Notes under the pieces: model-generated
What the model was told of the DNA's origin: nothing
Databases searched by the model: none
Seen by the model: only the letters and a program-made list of their open reading frames with translations
Position numbers and translations under genes: made by a program
NCBI GenBank assembly: GCA_033439265.1
Contig: JAVTVX010000017.1
Coordinates: 5,551,001 to 5,615,000 of the forward strand
Source: Dillenia suffruticosa
Lineage: Eukaryota > Streptophyta > Magnoliopsida > Dilleniales > Dilleniaceae
DNA: 64,000 nt
Reading direction: 5' to 3'
Part shown: positions 12,614 to 24,900 of the stretch, one piece after another
How the letters are laid out: each line of letters starts with the position of its first letter
Numbering within the stretch: position 1 is the first letter of the stretch

Positions 12614-12825
12614 GTGGAGCAGAGCCGATTCTCCTCTCTCGGCTCCGACTCATTTCTGTATGGGACTGCGTTTCTCACCATGTTACTCGCCTCCCTATGG
12701 AAAACCCTCTCTCTCCACGTCGAGCAGAGCCGGTTCTCCTCTCTTGGCTCTGACTCATTTCTGACTTTGGGATTTCGTTTCTTACCATATTATTCACCTC
12801 CTTATGAAACCCTCTCTTTCCGCCA
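12614..12825 (+). repeat. Imperfect tandem duplication spanning the aminotransferase start
   Basis: Two adjacent units of about 105-107 bases, 12614-12718 and 12719-12825, are clearly homologous: both contain GAGCAGAGCCG, TTCTCCTCTC, GACTCATTTCTG and an ATG followed by a CCCTCTCT(C/T)TCC stretch. The ATG of unit 2 (12804) is the proposed start codon. The equivalent ATG of unit 1 (12697) opens an 18-codon upstream ORF ending at 12753. Confidence 0.8.
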
Positions 12826-13900
12826 AAATGCGACTTTCGATTTTGTCATTATCTCCGGTGGAACCCATTTCCCATGGAATGCTAATACCTTGGAGTCTCA
12901 ACCCTACGTCACTACTCTCCATTTCCAGAACCTCATTCGGCAGACGAGGTTGTAGTATTAAAAATAGCAACTCCTTATACCCTTCTGTCATGGCGAGGGT
13001 TTCGACTATTTCCACGGAAAAAGGGGCTGTTTCGGATGGTACAGAGCAATCCCAAGTGACCCAGCAACCCTTGCCGGTAAATAAGCGGAACCCTTTTTTT
13101 GTTGAGCTAATTAGATTTTGTGGAGATTGTGGTTATGGTTTGTTTCGGAAATGGGGTTCTAGGTTTTTTGAATTGTGGATTTTCTTGATTCTAATTATCT
13201 TTAAGTTTATATCTGGAGAAAATTCCATGGTGGGTGGGTTGAGTTTTGATTGGCTTAATCTACTTTGATGCTTGATCTAATCTTGTAGCTGTGATGTGCT
13301 TGTTTGGTTGGAATTCATGATTTCTGCGAATTTAATATTGGGAGTATGTAAAATTAGCCTAGCATTTACCAAAGACCGAGGATATTTATTGAATTGAATG
13401 TGCTACTTCAAAGCTGTCCGCGCGCAAGATATAAGAGTTCTTCTGCTGTTGGCCTTATAGTGTATGACGAAAAAACTTGGTTTTGTTTCTAAAAGGAGAA
13501 AAAAAAATGGTTCATATGCAAATCTATTTGATCTTTGGTATGTTAATGCTGTCTGCTAGGTGCAGTAACCTTTAATATGCCTTCAAGACAAGTCATTCAT
13601 CATGGTGGCGATAAAAGTTTATTGGTCCAATTAGAAGCGCTCATGGATCTAGGCTATAGTCTTTCATTAAATATTAAATGCTTCTTTATGGTTGGTGGAT
13701 GGAAATTTAAGCTATCCAAGAGGCATTATTTCAGAAAAAAATGGAGTATGGTACTTGCTACTGACCTACTGAAGCTTCATCCCATGCCAATCATAGCTAT
13801 CAAACTAAAAGTCTGTAGGAGGAAGCAGTTTGTAGTTTCTGAACTGGCCCTCTCCTGAATTGTCCTGGTAGTTCAATGCTACAGGGAGGCATATTTTGTA

Positions 13901-13965
<65 letters not shown>

Positions 13966-16491
13966 GCTTGTCTTTGCCTGGATTTTTTGTCGTCAGCAAT
14001 TTTTGGGACATCCTAATTGTTTGCCATGTAACATTAGCTTTTCTGGGAACTTCCCTTTAACGTGTTGATTTCTCTGGCTGCTTATACTGTAAATATTGTT
14101 TCGTCAAATGGACCAACAGGGAGAAAATCTGAACCGGGACATTTAACATTTCTAGGATCCCTTCTCCTTTACTGTGACCAATAGGTAAAAGGTCTAATTT
14201 TTGCTGCCAGGTTTATGTCATAGGTTATCATATGGCATACAAAGGTTTAGCTATTATAAGAATGTGATTTAAGGAATATTTGGATAATGTTTTCCCCTAT
14301 TAGTTTAGAACAAACCATCATTTCTTCAATACCTCAAAGGAGCCTTAGATGCTGTGAAGTAAATGCATATTTCTAGCCATTGCCATCGGTTGGAATTTGC
14401 TTCATATTTTCTACCCATTAACTATATTGCTCAATCCAAAGTATGCTAGTGGAAAAATAACACATTAAATCAGTAGCTTCTCTCTTGTATAATCCGCAGG
14501 GAAAGAAATTGTGTTCTTGTTGCAAATGGATATTATGTATATTTCTGAGGAGATTAGGTGATTATAATTCCTCATACCCAGCTCAATTATGCTTTTGGTT
14601 AATTAAGATTGAGCAGTGAGGGAATATCTATATATGTTAAAATTAGTTGTTTATAGGCCTTCATCCTCTCTATTGCTGGTGTTCTCACGCCCTTAGTTTC
14701 CCTGTTCGAAGTCTTTTTACAACAGATAATCATCAGCCACTTTGAAATCCACAATTCTTCTACTTTTTGCATGAAACTTCAATGAGTTTGATATACAAAG
14801 GCGAGAGCAGATAAACACCGCCAAAAGATACTTCTGTGAAACTGGTTATTTCTGTGGACCAGTCTCTCAATTCATTAGCCCATGTTCAGTATGTTATTTT
14901 GCTGCCTGAGCTTGGACATGGAAACACACAAGAGTTGACTTAAACCTTGCAACTGGCCGTCATATGGCATGGCATTTTTTTTTTTGTTCATAGTCACTTT
15001 ACACTTAAATACTTGGATAGGCTCAATCAGACTTGATTTGAAGATTGGGCATGGTTTATTGGAATGAGCTTGTTTTGATTTCTATGTGAGTGCTGTCAAA
15101 TATGGTTGTCTTTGGCTGTATGAATTTTTATTTTCCGATTGTGTAGGTAGAACTAGACAATTTTTTATCAGTCCTATATTTTGATTGTATAAGACAAGAT
15201 TGGGACATCGTTTGACTTATAGGTCAGAATCAAGTATGTAGTCAGATCCTACATGGGATGTATCTGTGGTTATTGTGTCTTTCATTAAATTAAGTTGCAT
15301 TTTGTACTAAATGTTGCATACAACTATGTTCTATTGTGTCAGGTTGCTAAGCGGTTGGAGAAATTCAAGACTACAATCTTCACACAAATGAGTTCACTTG
15401 CCATTAAATATGGGGCTATAAACCTTGGCCAAGGATTTCCTAACTTTGATGGTCCTGACTTCGTAAAAGAAGCAGCCATTCAAGCCATCAAAGATGGAAA
15501 AAATCAGTATGCCCGTGGATATGGTGTTCCGGATCTCAACTCTGCCGTGGCAGAAAGGTTTAAGATAGACACTGGTCTTGTAGTGGACCCTGAGAAGGAA
15601 GTTACTGTTACCTCAGGTTGTACTGAAGCAATTGCTGCTACCATGTTAGGTCTGATAAACCCTGGTGATGAGGTGATCCTGTTTGCACCTTTTTATGATT
15701 CTTATGAAGCTACTCTCTCCATGGCTGGTGCTAAGATAAAAGCAATCACATTGCGACCTCCTGATTTTTCTGTCCCCATGGGTGAGCTAAGGTCTGCAAT
15801 CTCGAAAAATACCCGAGCGATCCTAATAAATACTCCTCACAACCCTACAGGAAAGATGTTCACTAGGGATGAGCTCGAAGAGATCGCATCTCTCTGCAAA
15901 GAGAATGATGTATTGGTTTTTACTGATGAAGTTTATGACAAGTTGGCTTTTGAAATGGATCACATATCTATGGCTTCTCTTCCCGGCATGTATGAGAGGA
16001 CAGTGACCATGAACTCTTTAGGGAAGACATTTTCTTTAACAGGATGGAAAATTGGTTGGGCAATAGCTCCCCCACACCTAATGTGGGGAGTGCGCCAAGC
16101 ACATTCATTCCTTACTTTTGCCACCTGTACTCCGATGCAGTTTGCAGCTGCAGCAGCACTGCGAGCCCCAGACTCTTACTATGAGGAGCTGAAGAGGGAT
16201 TACATGGAAAAGAAGGCAATTTTGGTGGAGGGACTGAAGGCAGTTGGTTTCAAGGTGTTCCCATCAAGTGGGACTTACTTCGTGGTGGTAGATCACACTC
16301 CATTTGGACAGAAAGATGACGTTGCGTTTTGTGAGTATCTGATCAAGGAAGTTGGGGTTGTAGCAATCCCGACAAGCGTCTTTTACTTGAACCCTGAAGA
16401 TGGAAAAAATCTGGTAAGGTTTACCTTCTGCAAGGATGAAGGCACCCTGAGAGGTGCAGTTCAAAGGATGAAGGAGAAAATGACAAAATGA
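12804..16491 (+). CDS. PLP-dependent class I/II aminotransferase, organellar kynurenine/cysteine-conjugate type
   Basis: Two exons: 12804-13076 and 15343-16491, joined in phase 0 (donor GTAA at 13077, acceptor AG at 15341-15342), giving 473 residues. Exon 1 encodes a Ser/Arg-rich, acid-poor N-terminus typical of an organelle transit peptide; Met63 (12990) begins a stretch resembling the start of shorter relatives, so a second start is possible. Exon 2 encodes the whole fold-type I domain: GQGFPNF, NPTG (residues 258-261), DEVYDKL, the Schiff-base Lys319 in NSLGKTFS, and the carboxylate-binding Arg450. The family (kynurenine/glutamine transaminase-like, Arabidopsis At1g77670) moves amino groups between amino and keto acids; the plant substrate is uncertain. 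The 2.27-kb intron contains a 56-base AT microsatellite. The next gene downstream, the MORN protein, is also its neighbour in Arabidopsis. Confidence 0.92.
13907..13962. repeat. (TA)n microsatellite in aminotransferase intron
   Basis: A 56-base pure TA run within the single intron, about 830 bases after the donor site. Confidence 0.95.
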
Positions 16492-19400
16492 TCCAACTAT
16501 GTTTGTTTCCAGTCCTAGCTTGCTATAACAGCTTAATCGTTGTTGTCTTTGGTCCTTGGCCATATATTCTCATTGACTGATAAAACATCGTTGAGTAAAA
16601 AGAATTGCATTTTGCGTAACCTTGGAAATCAATGATGAGTTACTTTTACTCTTCACAAATCAATTCAACACCCAAAAGATCATATCTTGTAGCCCTCTCA
16701 TAAACTGAAGCAACTCATTTTGGACAAATTTGTTAAGAATTTATGACAAGATCCAAAAATATTTCTTTTGAGTCCTGACTATCATTTCGGGTGACCCATT
16801 CCTTTTTTACCTTTTTATGAGTTTGGTTGACCCATTCGTATGGTCCCACTCAAGTGCTGGTCGCCCAAACCACCTGCAAAGTGCCCTGTCATGCACTTGG
16901 TTGTATCTTCTGCCGCGGCTACAACTTGTTCAGAAATTGCAAGGGGTCGACTGTTATTGCACGGCATGGAAGTCTTCTAGCGTACTTGCTCGTTTGGTTG
17001 AAAATGTTTATAATAATTCTTTATATCACTCCGGAAACAACAAGAAATTTCTCGAAAAATACAGCCCAATTGCAAGATTGTGTCCAACAATTGCCTTCTC
17101 TGACAAACATAAGCCCCAAATAATTATGAAAAGAAAAGGAAGGAAACATGGTTCTCGGAAGGCGATTTAATCAACATTTTCTCACAAGAAGTCGTGAAAA
17201 AACAATGTCATGATTTGGACACAATTGAGGCACGAAGAGGAACGCGATTCATGCAAATAAGGACCAGGCCTGGAAAATGAAATTTCTCAAGTGAGTGTGA
17301 TTTCTCTCTGCCTCAGTCCACTAAACAAAATTGTAAGTAGCCATGCAATTGGGTCTCTTACTCCGGGAAAAATGGTGGCCTACTGTACGAGTAGTAGGAG
17401 CTATTGACTATGCGCTCTCTGTCACAACTGAAAAAGAGAGTATGGGTAGGGTCATTCCTACAAACATGCTAGTGCAAGCCTCCCTCAGAGCTGAGAACAT
17501 GAAAGGTCCCTGGTGAAGCATTTGGGGGAGAGTGCATGTGGTATAGTGGTTTGGTGGTCCTATTCATAATTAGCTTCATGCCTCCATGTGTGTAAAGTAT
17601 CTTGGACCCTTTGCAATATTGTATCACTCTAGAACGAGACCACTCGGCCCTCAAGTGCTTTCGTCCGTTTGTTCAAATGTGTTATAGCCCCTAAAAGATG
17701 CAGGATCTCCAAACCCACTTTCTACCCACCCCTTTTCCCTTTATCATATTAGACTTGTACCTTTTTCAAACTTGGCAAGGCTTTATCCTTACAGGATTGC
17801 AACGCCTGATTAAGCCCAATTAGATCTTCTTTTTTGGGTACCATATCTTGGATATCACCCGATATCCGAGATTTTATCTCGATTAATCCGTTCTGACCGT
17901 TGTAGTGGCTCCTTTTCGAAGGGCGGATTTCCTAACGGAGAACACTCCATACACATGAGGGTCTGATACTCCCAGTAAAAGTCGAATCTCAGTCATGTTT
18001 AAAGAAACTCAACCTCACATCCAGTTGAGTTTAAGGGAACGCTCCAACTAGGTCTTAGTAAGGCTTAAATGTACTAATCTTAATTCCATGACCCTTTACA
18101 CCCTTCTATGCAGAAACTCTCAAATGCGTTGATTAATACTTGAGAAAATTACTTTTAATTTTGTTTAGAAAGATTTGTTAATTCAAAATTATAAAAATAA
18201 TAATAAAAAAATAAATTCTATCAATGGATTTTGTAAGAGTAACACTAACATCGGATGCCATTAAACAAAAGAAATTAGCTTTATTTATTCTATTTATAAG
18301 ATAGGCACAGCCAAGATGGAAAAATATATGCTGCCTTTAGGTATCTACGAGGGTTCACCCACCCACCTTGGTTACGACATTTTTTTTTTCTATTGCATCT
18401 TAAATCTCTATTATTGTTAATATTTTACTTATTTCTACATATGATTCAATTTTAAAAAAAAAAATTTGAATTTTACCGTTTAACCTTTATATTTTCTAAA
18501 CACCACCTTAAACAGCGAAGCATCTCTTTCTTTGCTGCTCTGCCTGCCTCTCTAAGTTTGATTGGATTTGAAGAATTTCAAGTTGGTCTCAAATAATTAT
18601 ATTTACAATTTAAAGTTATGAAATTATTTTATTCATATATTTAATAATATATTCCCATAGAAAATCTTAATTAATAAATCTGAATTGGATAAGGTGTCGA
18701 ATCTATAGTCGCATCACATATTCATTTGACATGAGAAATATGAAAAATTTGAAACTTTTGACAGGGCATCTGGTGATCAGCCCCCAACTGATTCTGTAGT
18801 TGAACCAGTTGGTTGGAGTATGAGTACCGTCCTGCAGCAATACGAAGATGAATACATGTATGGGCAAGCAAACAGAAGAAGACGCTTGTGTTTACTGTTT
18901 CTTGCAAATAGAGAAATTGAAATTAATAATAATAAAAATAAAATAAAAGAAAAAACAGAAATTAAAAAAGTACTCTCCTTGTTCTCCCGCGCAAACATGT
19001 TGCTTTCCATGCTGCAACTATCCTGCTCATGTTATCTCCATCTGGTTTCAGATTATTGTTGCTTCTTTTGGCTTCATTTCCTTTAATGGCGATCAACACT
19101 GCAAACCCTTCCTTTATTACCCAATAAATTAAATATATAATACCATATGTGAGAAAAATGATCTTCTTTTTTAAAACTTTAATTCAAGTTTGTTGGATTT
19201 AGAGTTATAGAATGCAGCAATCAGATACTATTATTCAATATATCATAGTCAAACTTAAATATACTCCGGTAAAAGAAATTACCAAGTATACTAATCGGTG
19301 GGCTATGTTTATTTTTTCAAAAATAGATTTGTTCGGAAAAGAATTAAAACTAATTAAAATTTTAATATAAAAATAATCGACGTAATAACAAATATCATCT

Positions 19401-20472
19401 TTTTTTTACCCGTAAGATTCTATATTTTTAAGTAAATTAAATTAAAAGGTAATCTAGATAGCTCAAGCTAAGTTGAGATCTTCCAAATATGAATAGCCTT
19501 GGCCCAATCAATTTTCCAAAGATTGGTGCTTGCCCATCACTATCACATCATATAAACTCTTCATGAACCCATGATTTCCTCTTTACTAAAAGCATTTTAA
19601 ATTCATTAGTCCAATACTTTTCTTTTTTCCATTTTTTTGCTAAAAAAAAAGAATTCAACATTGAGCATTTAATCTCTGTATATCAACTCAGTTGTGTGCA
19701 CCAGCGTCACTAAGGCACCTGTGAAAAGTTACCTTCCCTAATGTAAAAAATGGTTCACCTACCTAAATTTAATCAATCGGAGGCACTAGGGCATGCATAT
19801 ATCTGGGGCATGACCCTGCAATGATTACATTTATTCTTACTTGTTTTATATAACCACTCAGCCATGGATTCCCAAATATACCATTCTCAAAGTTGATAAT
19901 TATCCTTCTCAGCATTTTCTTTTATCGTAATCTAGTGATCAGGGTCATTAAATTCTCTTATTCAACACGTTTCATCTGCTTTTTTTTTTTTTTTTTTTTT
20001 TTTTTTATTATCCTCATTTTCATGACAACTGAGAACCCTTTAATGGTGCTAAAGGCGAGAGTCTGGTGGCTTTTATAGGTTTCCTACCCAATTAAAAATG
20101 ATATTTAAATATAAATTTAATACTTATTTAATTTTTTTTTTTTAAATCGTGAATTCAAAATTGTTATCATATAAAAAGTTACAAGCCCTCAAATATTATT
20201 TCAAGAAACTTTATTACTAATTTAATAAATAATAATGGTCGATGGCGATATCATTAATCTCGTTTCTTTTGCTTTGGATTGCTAATTATGTGTTTGTACC
20301 TTGCCTTTTTCCTTTAAAAAAAAAAAAAAAAAAAAAATCCATCATGCATTGCTTTCTCATGAAGCAAAAAATTTTGTGCAGTGAAATCAAGGAGACTTAG
20401 TTTGAGTGGTTGGAAAGAGGCCATCAATGGCAACCTTTTGGTCTAATCGCCTTCCTTCCAAATTCTCCAATT

Positions 20473-20505
<33 letters not shown>

Positions 20506-22085
20506 TTCTTCTCCTTCGCAAATTGCGATGTGCCTTTTGTCTACTCCTCATCATTCACCTCCACCGTCCAATTATTATTATCATTTCACCCTCAACCCCG
20601 AAAGAAGCCAACGCACCCACGACGCTCCGCACGTGACATTCAATTGACAAGAAAACCACACCCATAATCACCACCCGTTACATTACAACACGCGGTCCCT
20701 TAATGTCACGAGCCTCAAATTACGATCGTTTAATGTTGATAATTATTATACGCATCAATGAATCAAAATATAAATATAAGCATATATTAATTATGAATTT
20801 ATATTTTTTAAATTAGAATAATTTTGAATTACTCAAAATATATTTCAAATTAAATTAAAATAATTCAAAACATTTACTAATAAAATATTACATGAGATTT
20901 AATTTATTTTGGTTTTGACTTATTTAGATTGCGTCACATTATTCACGATCCAAATTAACATGTTTGATTATTTTAATAAGAATTTAAAATATTTAAATTT
21001 GAATAATTTGAATCGCTTAAAATACCTTTAAAATAAATAAAAAATTACAATTTCCTAAAATATTACTTAGGATTCATATTGTAATTTTTGAACATTTCAA
21101 TAAAAATCATAATTCAAATTAGATAATTAAGGAAAGATTACACTTTTTTCCCAAGGAGTAGTTACTTTTCTCCTCCATTCGTTCGCCCAAATATATTATT
21201 ATGCTTAAAGTTTTAAATGAGTTAAATTTTTAATAAAACTTTATTAAGTTTATATTGCTAACAAAATAACAAGATAAAATTTTAAATTATTTTATAAATA
21301 ATACAAAATTCGACTCAATAAATTTTAAAAAATAATTTTTTTTTTTGTCTGAGCTCAACTCGGCAATTTCCAAATAGTGGTTCAGATAGATCGAATGGAT
21401 CAGATTTTTCGTTCCGATTAATTTCGATTTGAATAATGTAATTCATTTAGTGAAGGATTAAATAACATCGGTGGGGACCACATCGGCAGAAATATAATGT
21501 TTTATGCGGCACAGAAACACTTCGTTTTTCCCGAATTCAAAATTCTAAACAGAAGATATTTGAAAATGTAAAAAGCGTGGCACGTGCCGCCCTGCTACGA
21601 TCAAGTGAAAAGGAGGTCCGAATCTAGATCCAACGATCAGATCTTCCCGTCAAAACCGGCAACAACATGAACCTCATCGAACGGCTAGAGGTCCACATCA
21701 TCCACTGAATCAGTCGGAGGAGATTGAAACAAATTGTTTCCTCCTAAAAGCACAGGCGCAGACATCGCATAAATCGAGGCACAAACACAATTACAACTCG
21801 TCTCATTTTAATTCCAAGTTTGCCTGTTTACTTCTTCCCCCACTCGTCTCCCTTCTGTCTTAAAACGCCTCGCTCCTTCCTTAAACCTGCGCCTGTGTTT
21901 TCCTCTTCCCACCACTGATTATCCTGCCCACGCCTGAGATGTTAACGGCGCTGGGTAAAATCACTTTGTTGAGAAGAATCTCACGGTACAGGAGAGAACA
22001 CCGATACTAGAGAGAAAAGGATCGGACGTCAGAGATTGAATCTTGAAGTCGGGTCCACACTGGATCATCATCGTCACCGTCCAAA
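16492..22085. other. Intergenic spacer between aminotransferase and MORN gene
   Basis: It begins with the aminotransferase 3' region. No gene is recognised. A full SINE lies at 17829-18045. Homopolymer runs include a T run of about 29 bases (19979-20007) and A runs at 20317-20338 and 20480-20505. From about 20700 to 21450 it is extremely AT-rich. The last 500 bases are the MORN gene promoter and leader. Overlapping ORFs at 16817-17170 in two frames resemble no known protein. Confidence 0.65.
17829..18045 (-). repeat. tRNA-derived SINE (family A), copy 2
   Basis: Homologous along its length to copy 1 at 511-737: the plus strand carries TATCCGAGATTTTATCTCGA, ATTAATCCG and CCTAACGGAGAACACTCCAT in the same order. 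The flanks AATTAGATCTT (17818-17828) and AACTAGGTCTT (18046-18056) look like an 11-base target-site duplication with two differences. The 3' tail on the minus strand is a short A-rich run. Confidence 0.72.
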
Positions 22086-22977
22086 ATGAGCCAAACAAAG
22101 CTAACAAGAACGCAGTCTTCACTCCTTAGATCGTCTCCAACAATCCGATCTTCAATACACACCCTTTCATCAGTAGTAATCGCCGAAGACCAACAACAGA
22201 CGACTCAAAATCAAGAACCAGAAGAAGATGAGGAAGAAACCAAGAAAAGGAGAAGGACCCACAAACCCGGTTCGACCATACAAAGAAGCCGGTTCATAAT
22301 CCCAAACTTAGCCATGGCTTCCTTCACTTTCTGCGCACTTTCTTTCGCTTTTTTCTTCTATTATCTTCGAAAAGACGAAATACCCACTTCAGAAAACCTC
22401 CTACTTGCTTTAATTTTCATAGCCATTGCTCTCTTTTTCGCCGGGAAAAACAAGGGCTTTATTATCCAAACCGGTTCAATCCTCAAACACATATGGTCCT
22501 ACCATTCCCGGTTCAAAACAAACGGTAAACCCGTTCAGTGGTTCATTGGGGATAGCGGGTGTTCCTCAAATCCCAAAAAGGACAAAATTGTGAGAGAGGG
22601 TGTTGAATTTTACAGTAATGGTGACTTTTATGAAGGTGAATTTCACAAAGGAAGGTGTAATGGAAGTGGGGTTTACAATTATTTTGCAAATGGGAGATAT
22701 GAAGGAGATTGGATTGATGGGAGGTATGATGGGTATGGAATTGAGAGCTGGGCAAGAGGGAGCCGGTATAGGGGGCAATACAGACAGGGTTTAAGGCATG
22801 GTTTGGGCGTGTACAGGTTTTATACAGGGGATTCTTATGCTGGGGAATGGTGTAATGGGCAGAGTCATGGAATTGGAGTTCAGACTTGCTCTGATGGGAG
22901 TTGTTATGTTGGGGAGTTTAAGTATGGGGTCAAGCATGGCCTTGGTTGCTACCATTTTAGGTGAGTTTAGTTTTCGG

Positions 22978-23028
<51 letters not shown>

Positions 23029-24900
23029 TTACGTTGCTTCCATGTTTAAAGTTTCCTGTGATTCCGCTGTTTTGGGTGTCAGTAATTAGTTTTCTTGTTT
23101 TGAAGTGTTCAGTGATTGATTTAATGGTTGTGATTTTATTGATGAGAATTTTAGGTGAAAGATTGAATTTCTTACATGATGGATTATTTCGTGAGCATGA
23201 TAAATTCAATGCAAGATTGCTATTTGTGCATCATTCATACGAAAAAATATATTTATATGCTCATCTTTGTGGGTTTTTTTGTATTAAATTTCTAGTTTCT
23301 ATGTTGGGGTGTTTTAAGTATGGTCTCGAGCATGGCCTTGGTTTTGGTGAGGTTCTTTATTCTTTGATCGCGGTTTTGCGTTTTTGGATTTTGATTGTGT
23401 TGTGTTTGTGTGATATTGAACTTTCTGGTTTAGGACTGCTTTTTGATTGATTTAACATTTTGAAACTTAATTGATGAGAATTTCGGGTGACAGATTTTGA
23501 TGTTGAGTTCTTTATTGGGCTTCATGATTGTGTTTGAAATGTTAAACTTTTGTGCAAATTGCTAGTTATGGGTCTTTCTCATGAGTAATGAAAGAGTAGA
23601 GTTTTAGGTTTCCTAATTGGTTTCGTGGATTTAAAGGGATAGATCAAAGATATTGCCCATTGCGTGTTGTAACTATAGTTTTTGTGTTTGTGTTTAATTT
23701 TCTTTCCTCTAAAGTCAACGTGGCAAACAATTGGCACTTGATGGATGAATTTTGAGTTTATGATAGTTTATATGGTCTGCTAAATCGTCACAATCATGTT
23801 CCGAAGTCTATACATTTTTGACTTGCAATGTGACAATGTCTGACAATTGTCTATGTTCAATTTTTCAATTACAATTTGCGAGCTGCAGTTTCCTTTGTGA
23901 CTTGGCGACAGAAAGATTGATGTTTGTGAAATTTACAATTCTTGTAGCTTTTGGTGGGATGAGTTGCTTTTCTTATATAAAAGTTTTTGTCAGGGTATAA
24001 TTTTATTGAGAAGAACCGCATCGAAACAGAAGTTTTATGGAGAGCCTGCCTTTTTTACCTTGTTTTGCTGTCTACCGTTTCTGATTTTCTTTTCTGCTGT
24101 ACCGCAGTCTGGGGAAACTAGAGCATCTATAATTGATCTCTTAGCTTTTCTGCTTATTTGACATCTAGTTATTGCATTCCATATTGCATTGGATCTGTTG
24201 AATATTGCTGTCATGCTTTTGTTTCAGCTCAGTGCCTGTATTTTCCGTGTTAATTTTTTTTTTTTCCAGAATATTCTTCAGTTTAAAATGACTGGTGGTG
24301 TGATTGCCCCTAATTGATTACAAGAAATAAACTAACCAGAAGATATGAATTGTTCTTGCAGAAATGGAGACAAATATGCTGGGGAATACTTTGGTGACAA
24401 AATCCATGGATTTGGTGTCTACCACTTTGCCAATGGTCACTGTTACGAAGGGTCATGGCATGAAGGGCGTAAACAAGGATATGGCATGTACACTTTTCGA
24501 AATGTTGAAACTAGATGTGGAGAGTGGGATGGCGGTACCCTTAAGAACCCCCTTCCCCCATTAACGGTTTCAGTCCTTCGAGCAGTTCAGGTATTGATTT
24601 TATCCACTTTTGCACCTTGCAACATATTCTTGACTTCTGGATTCTACATCGTATTTTTAAAACTGTTTTCAATCTAATTATGTTATGAATTTCTGCATTT
24701 GGTTTTAGGCTGCAAGAAAAACTGCAGAAAATGCAATTCACCATCGGAGAGTGGATGACCAAGTAAACAAGGCAGTCATGGCAGCAAATAGAGCAGCGAC
24801 TGCTGCTAGAGTTGCTGCTGTTAAAGCTGTTCAGAACCGAATGGATGGAAAATTTTGTGACGCATATGTCTACGGAGCAACCCCTTTTTCAGTAGTGTAA
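22086..24900 (+). CDS. MORN-repeat protein with N-terminal membrane anchor
   Basis: Three exons: 22086-22960, 24362-24590 and 24709-24900, giving 431 residues with consistent phases (2, then 0) and GT-AG borders. Residues 1-70 are basic and Ser/Glu-rich, probably cytosolic. Two hydrophobic segments (about 75-94 and 104-120) form a hairpin or double-spanning anchor. Residues 181-345 hold seven MORN repeats of about 23 residues (YEGEFHKGRCNGSGVY, YEGDWIDGRYDGYG, YRGQY, YAGEW, YVGEF, YAGEY, YEGSW). The C-terminus is Ala-rich and helical (about 369-412). MORN repeats in plants bind phospholipids and are seen in PIP5 kinases; this shorter kinase-free type (Arabidopsis At1g77660/At1g21920, database-labelled SET7/9-like because of the repeats alone) has no assigned reaction. 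There is no SET domain here. Intron 1 holds a long ATT repeat and a relic copy of the exon 1 end. Confidence 0.9.
22977..23028. repeat. (ATT)n microsatellite beside a splice donor
   Basis: About 17 ATT units start only some 16 bases after the exon 1 donor (GTGAGT at 22961) of the MORN gene. Confidence 0.95.
23300..23343 (+). repeat. Relic copy of MORN exon 1 end inside intron 1
   Basis: This intronic stretch matches exon 1 positions 22905-22948 (TATGTTGGGG, then AAGTATGG, then AGCATGGCCTTGGTT) at roughly nine in ten bases. Weaker homology continues into flanking intron sequence (23139 and 23471 share TTGATGAGAATTT). The copy has a one-base shift relative to the exon and no good donor in the right place, so it is unlikely to be a used exon. 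Confidence 0.65.

Noticed and set aside
14606-14630. GATTGAGCAGTGAGGGAATATC, miR171-like
   Set aside because: Differs from miR171 at too many central positions, and no complementary arm was seen nearby.
16817-17170. Overlapping ORFs of 117 and 98 residues
   Set aside because: Two frames are open over the same DNA, and neither resembles a known protein; likely chance downstream of the aminotransferase.
22543-22794. Open minus-strand frames across the MORN exon
   Set aside because: Shadows of the repeat-rich coding strand.
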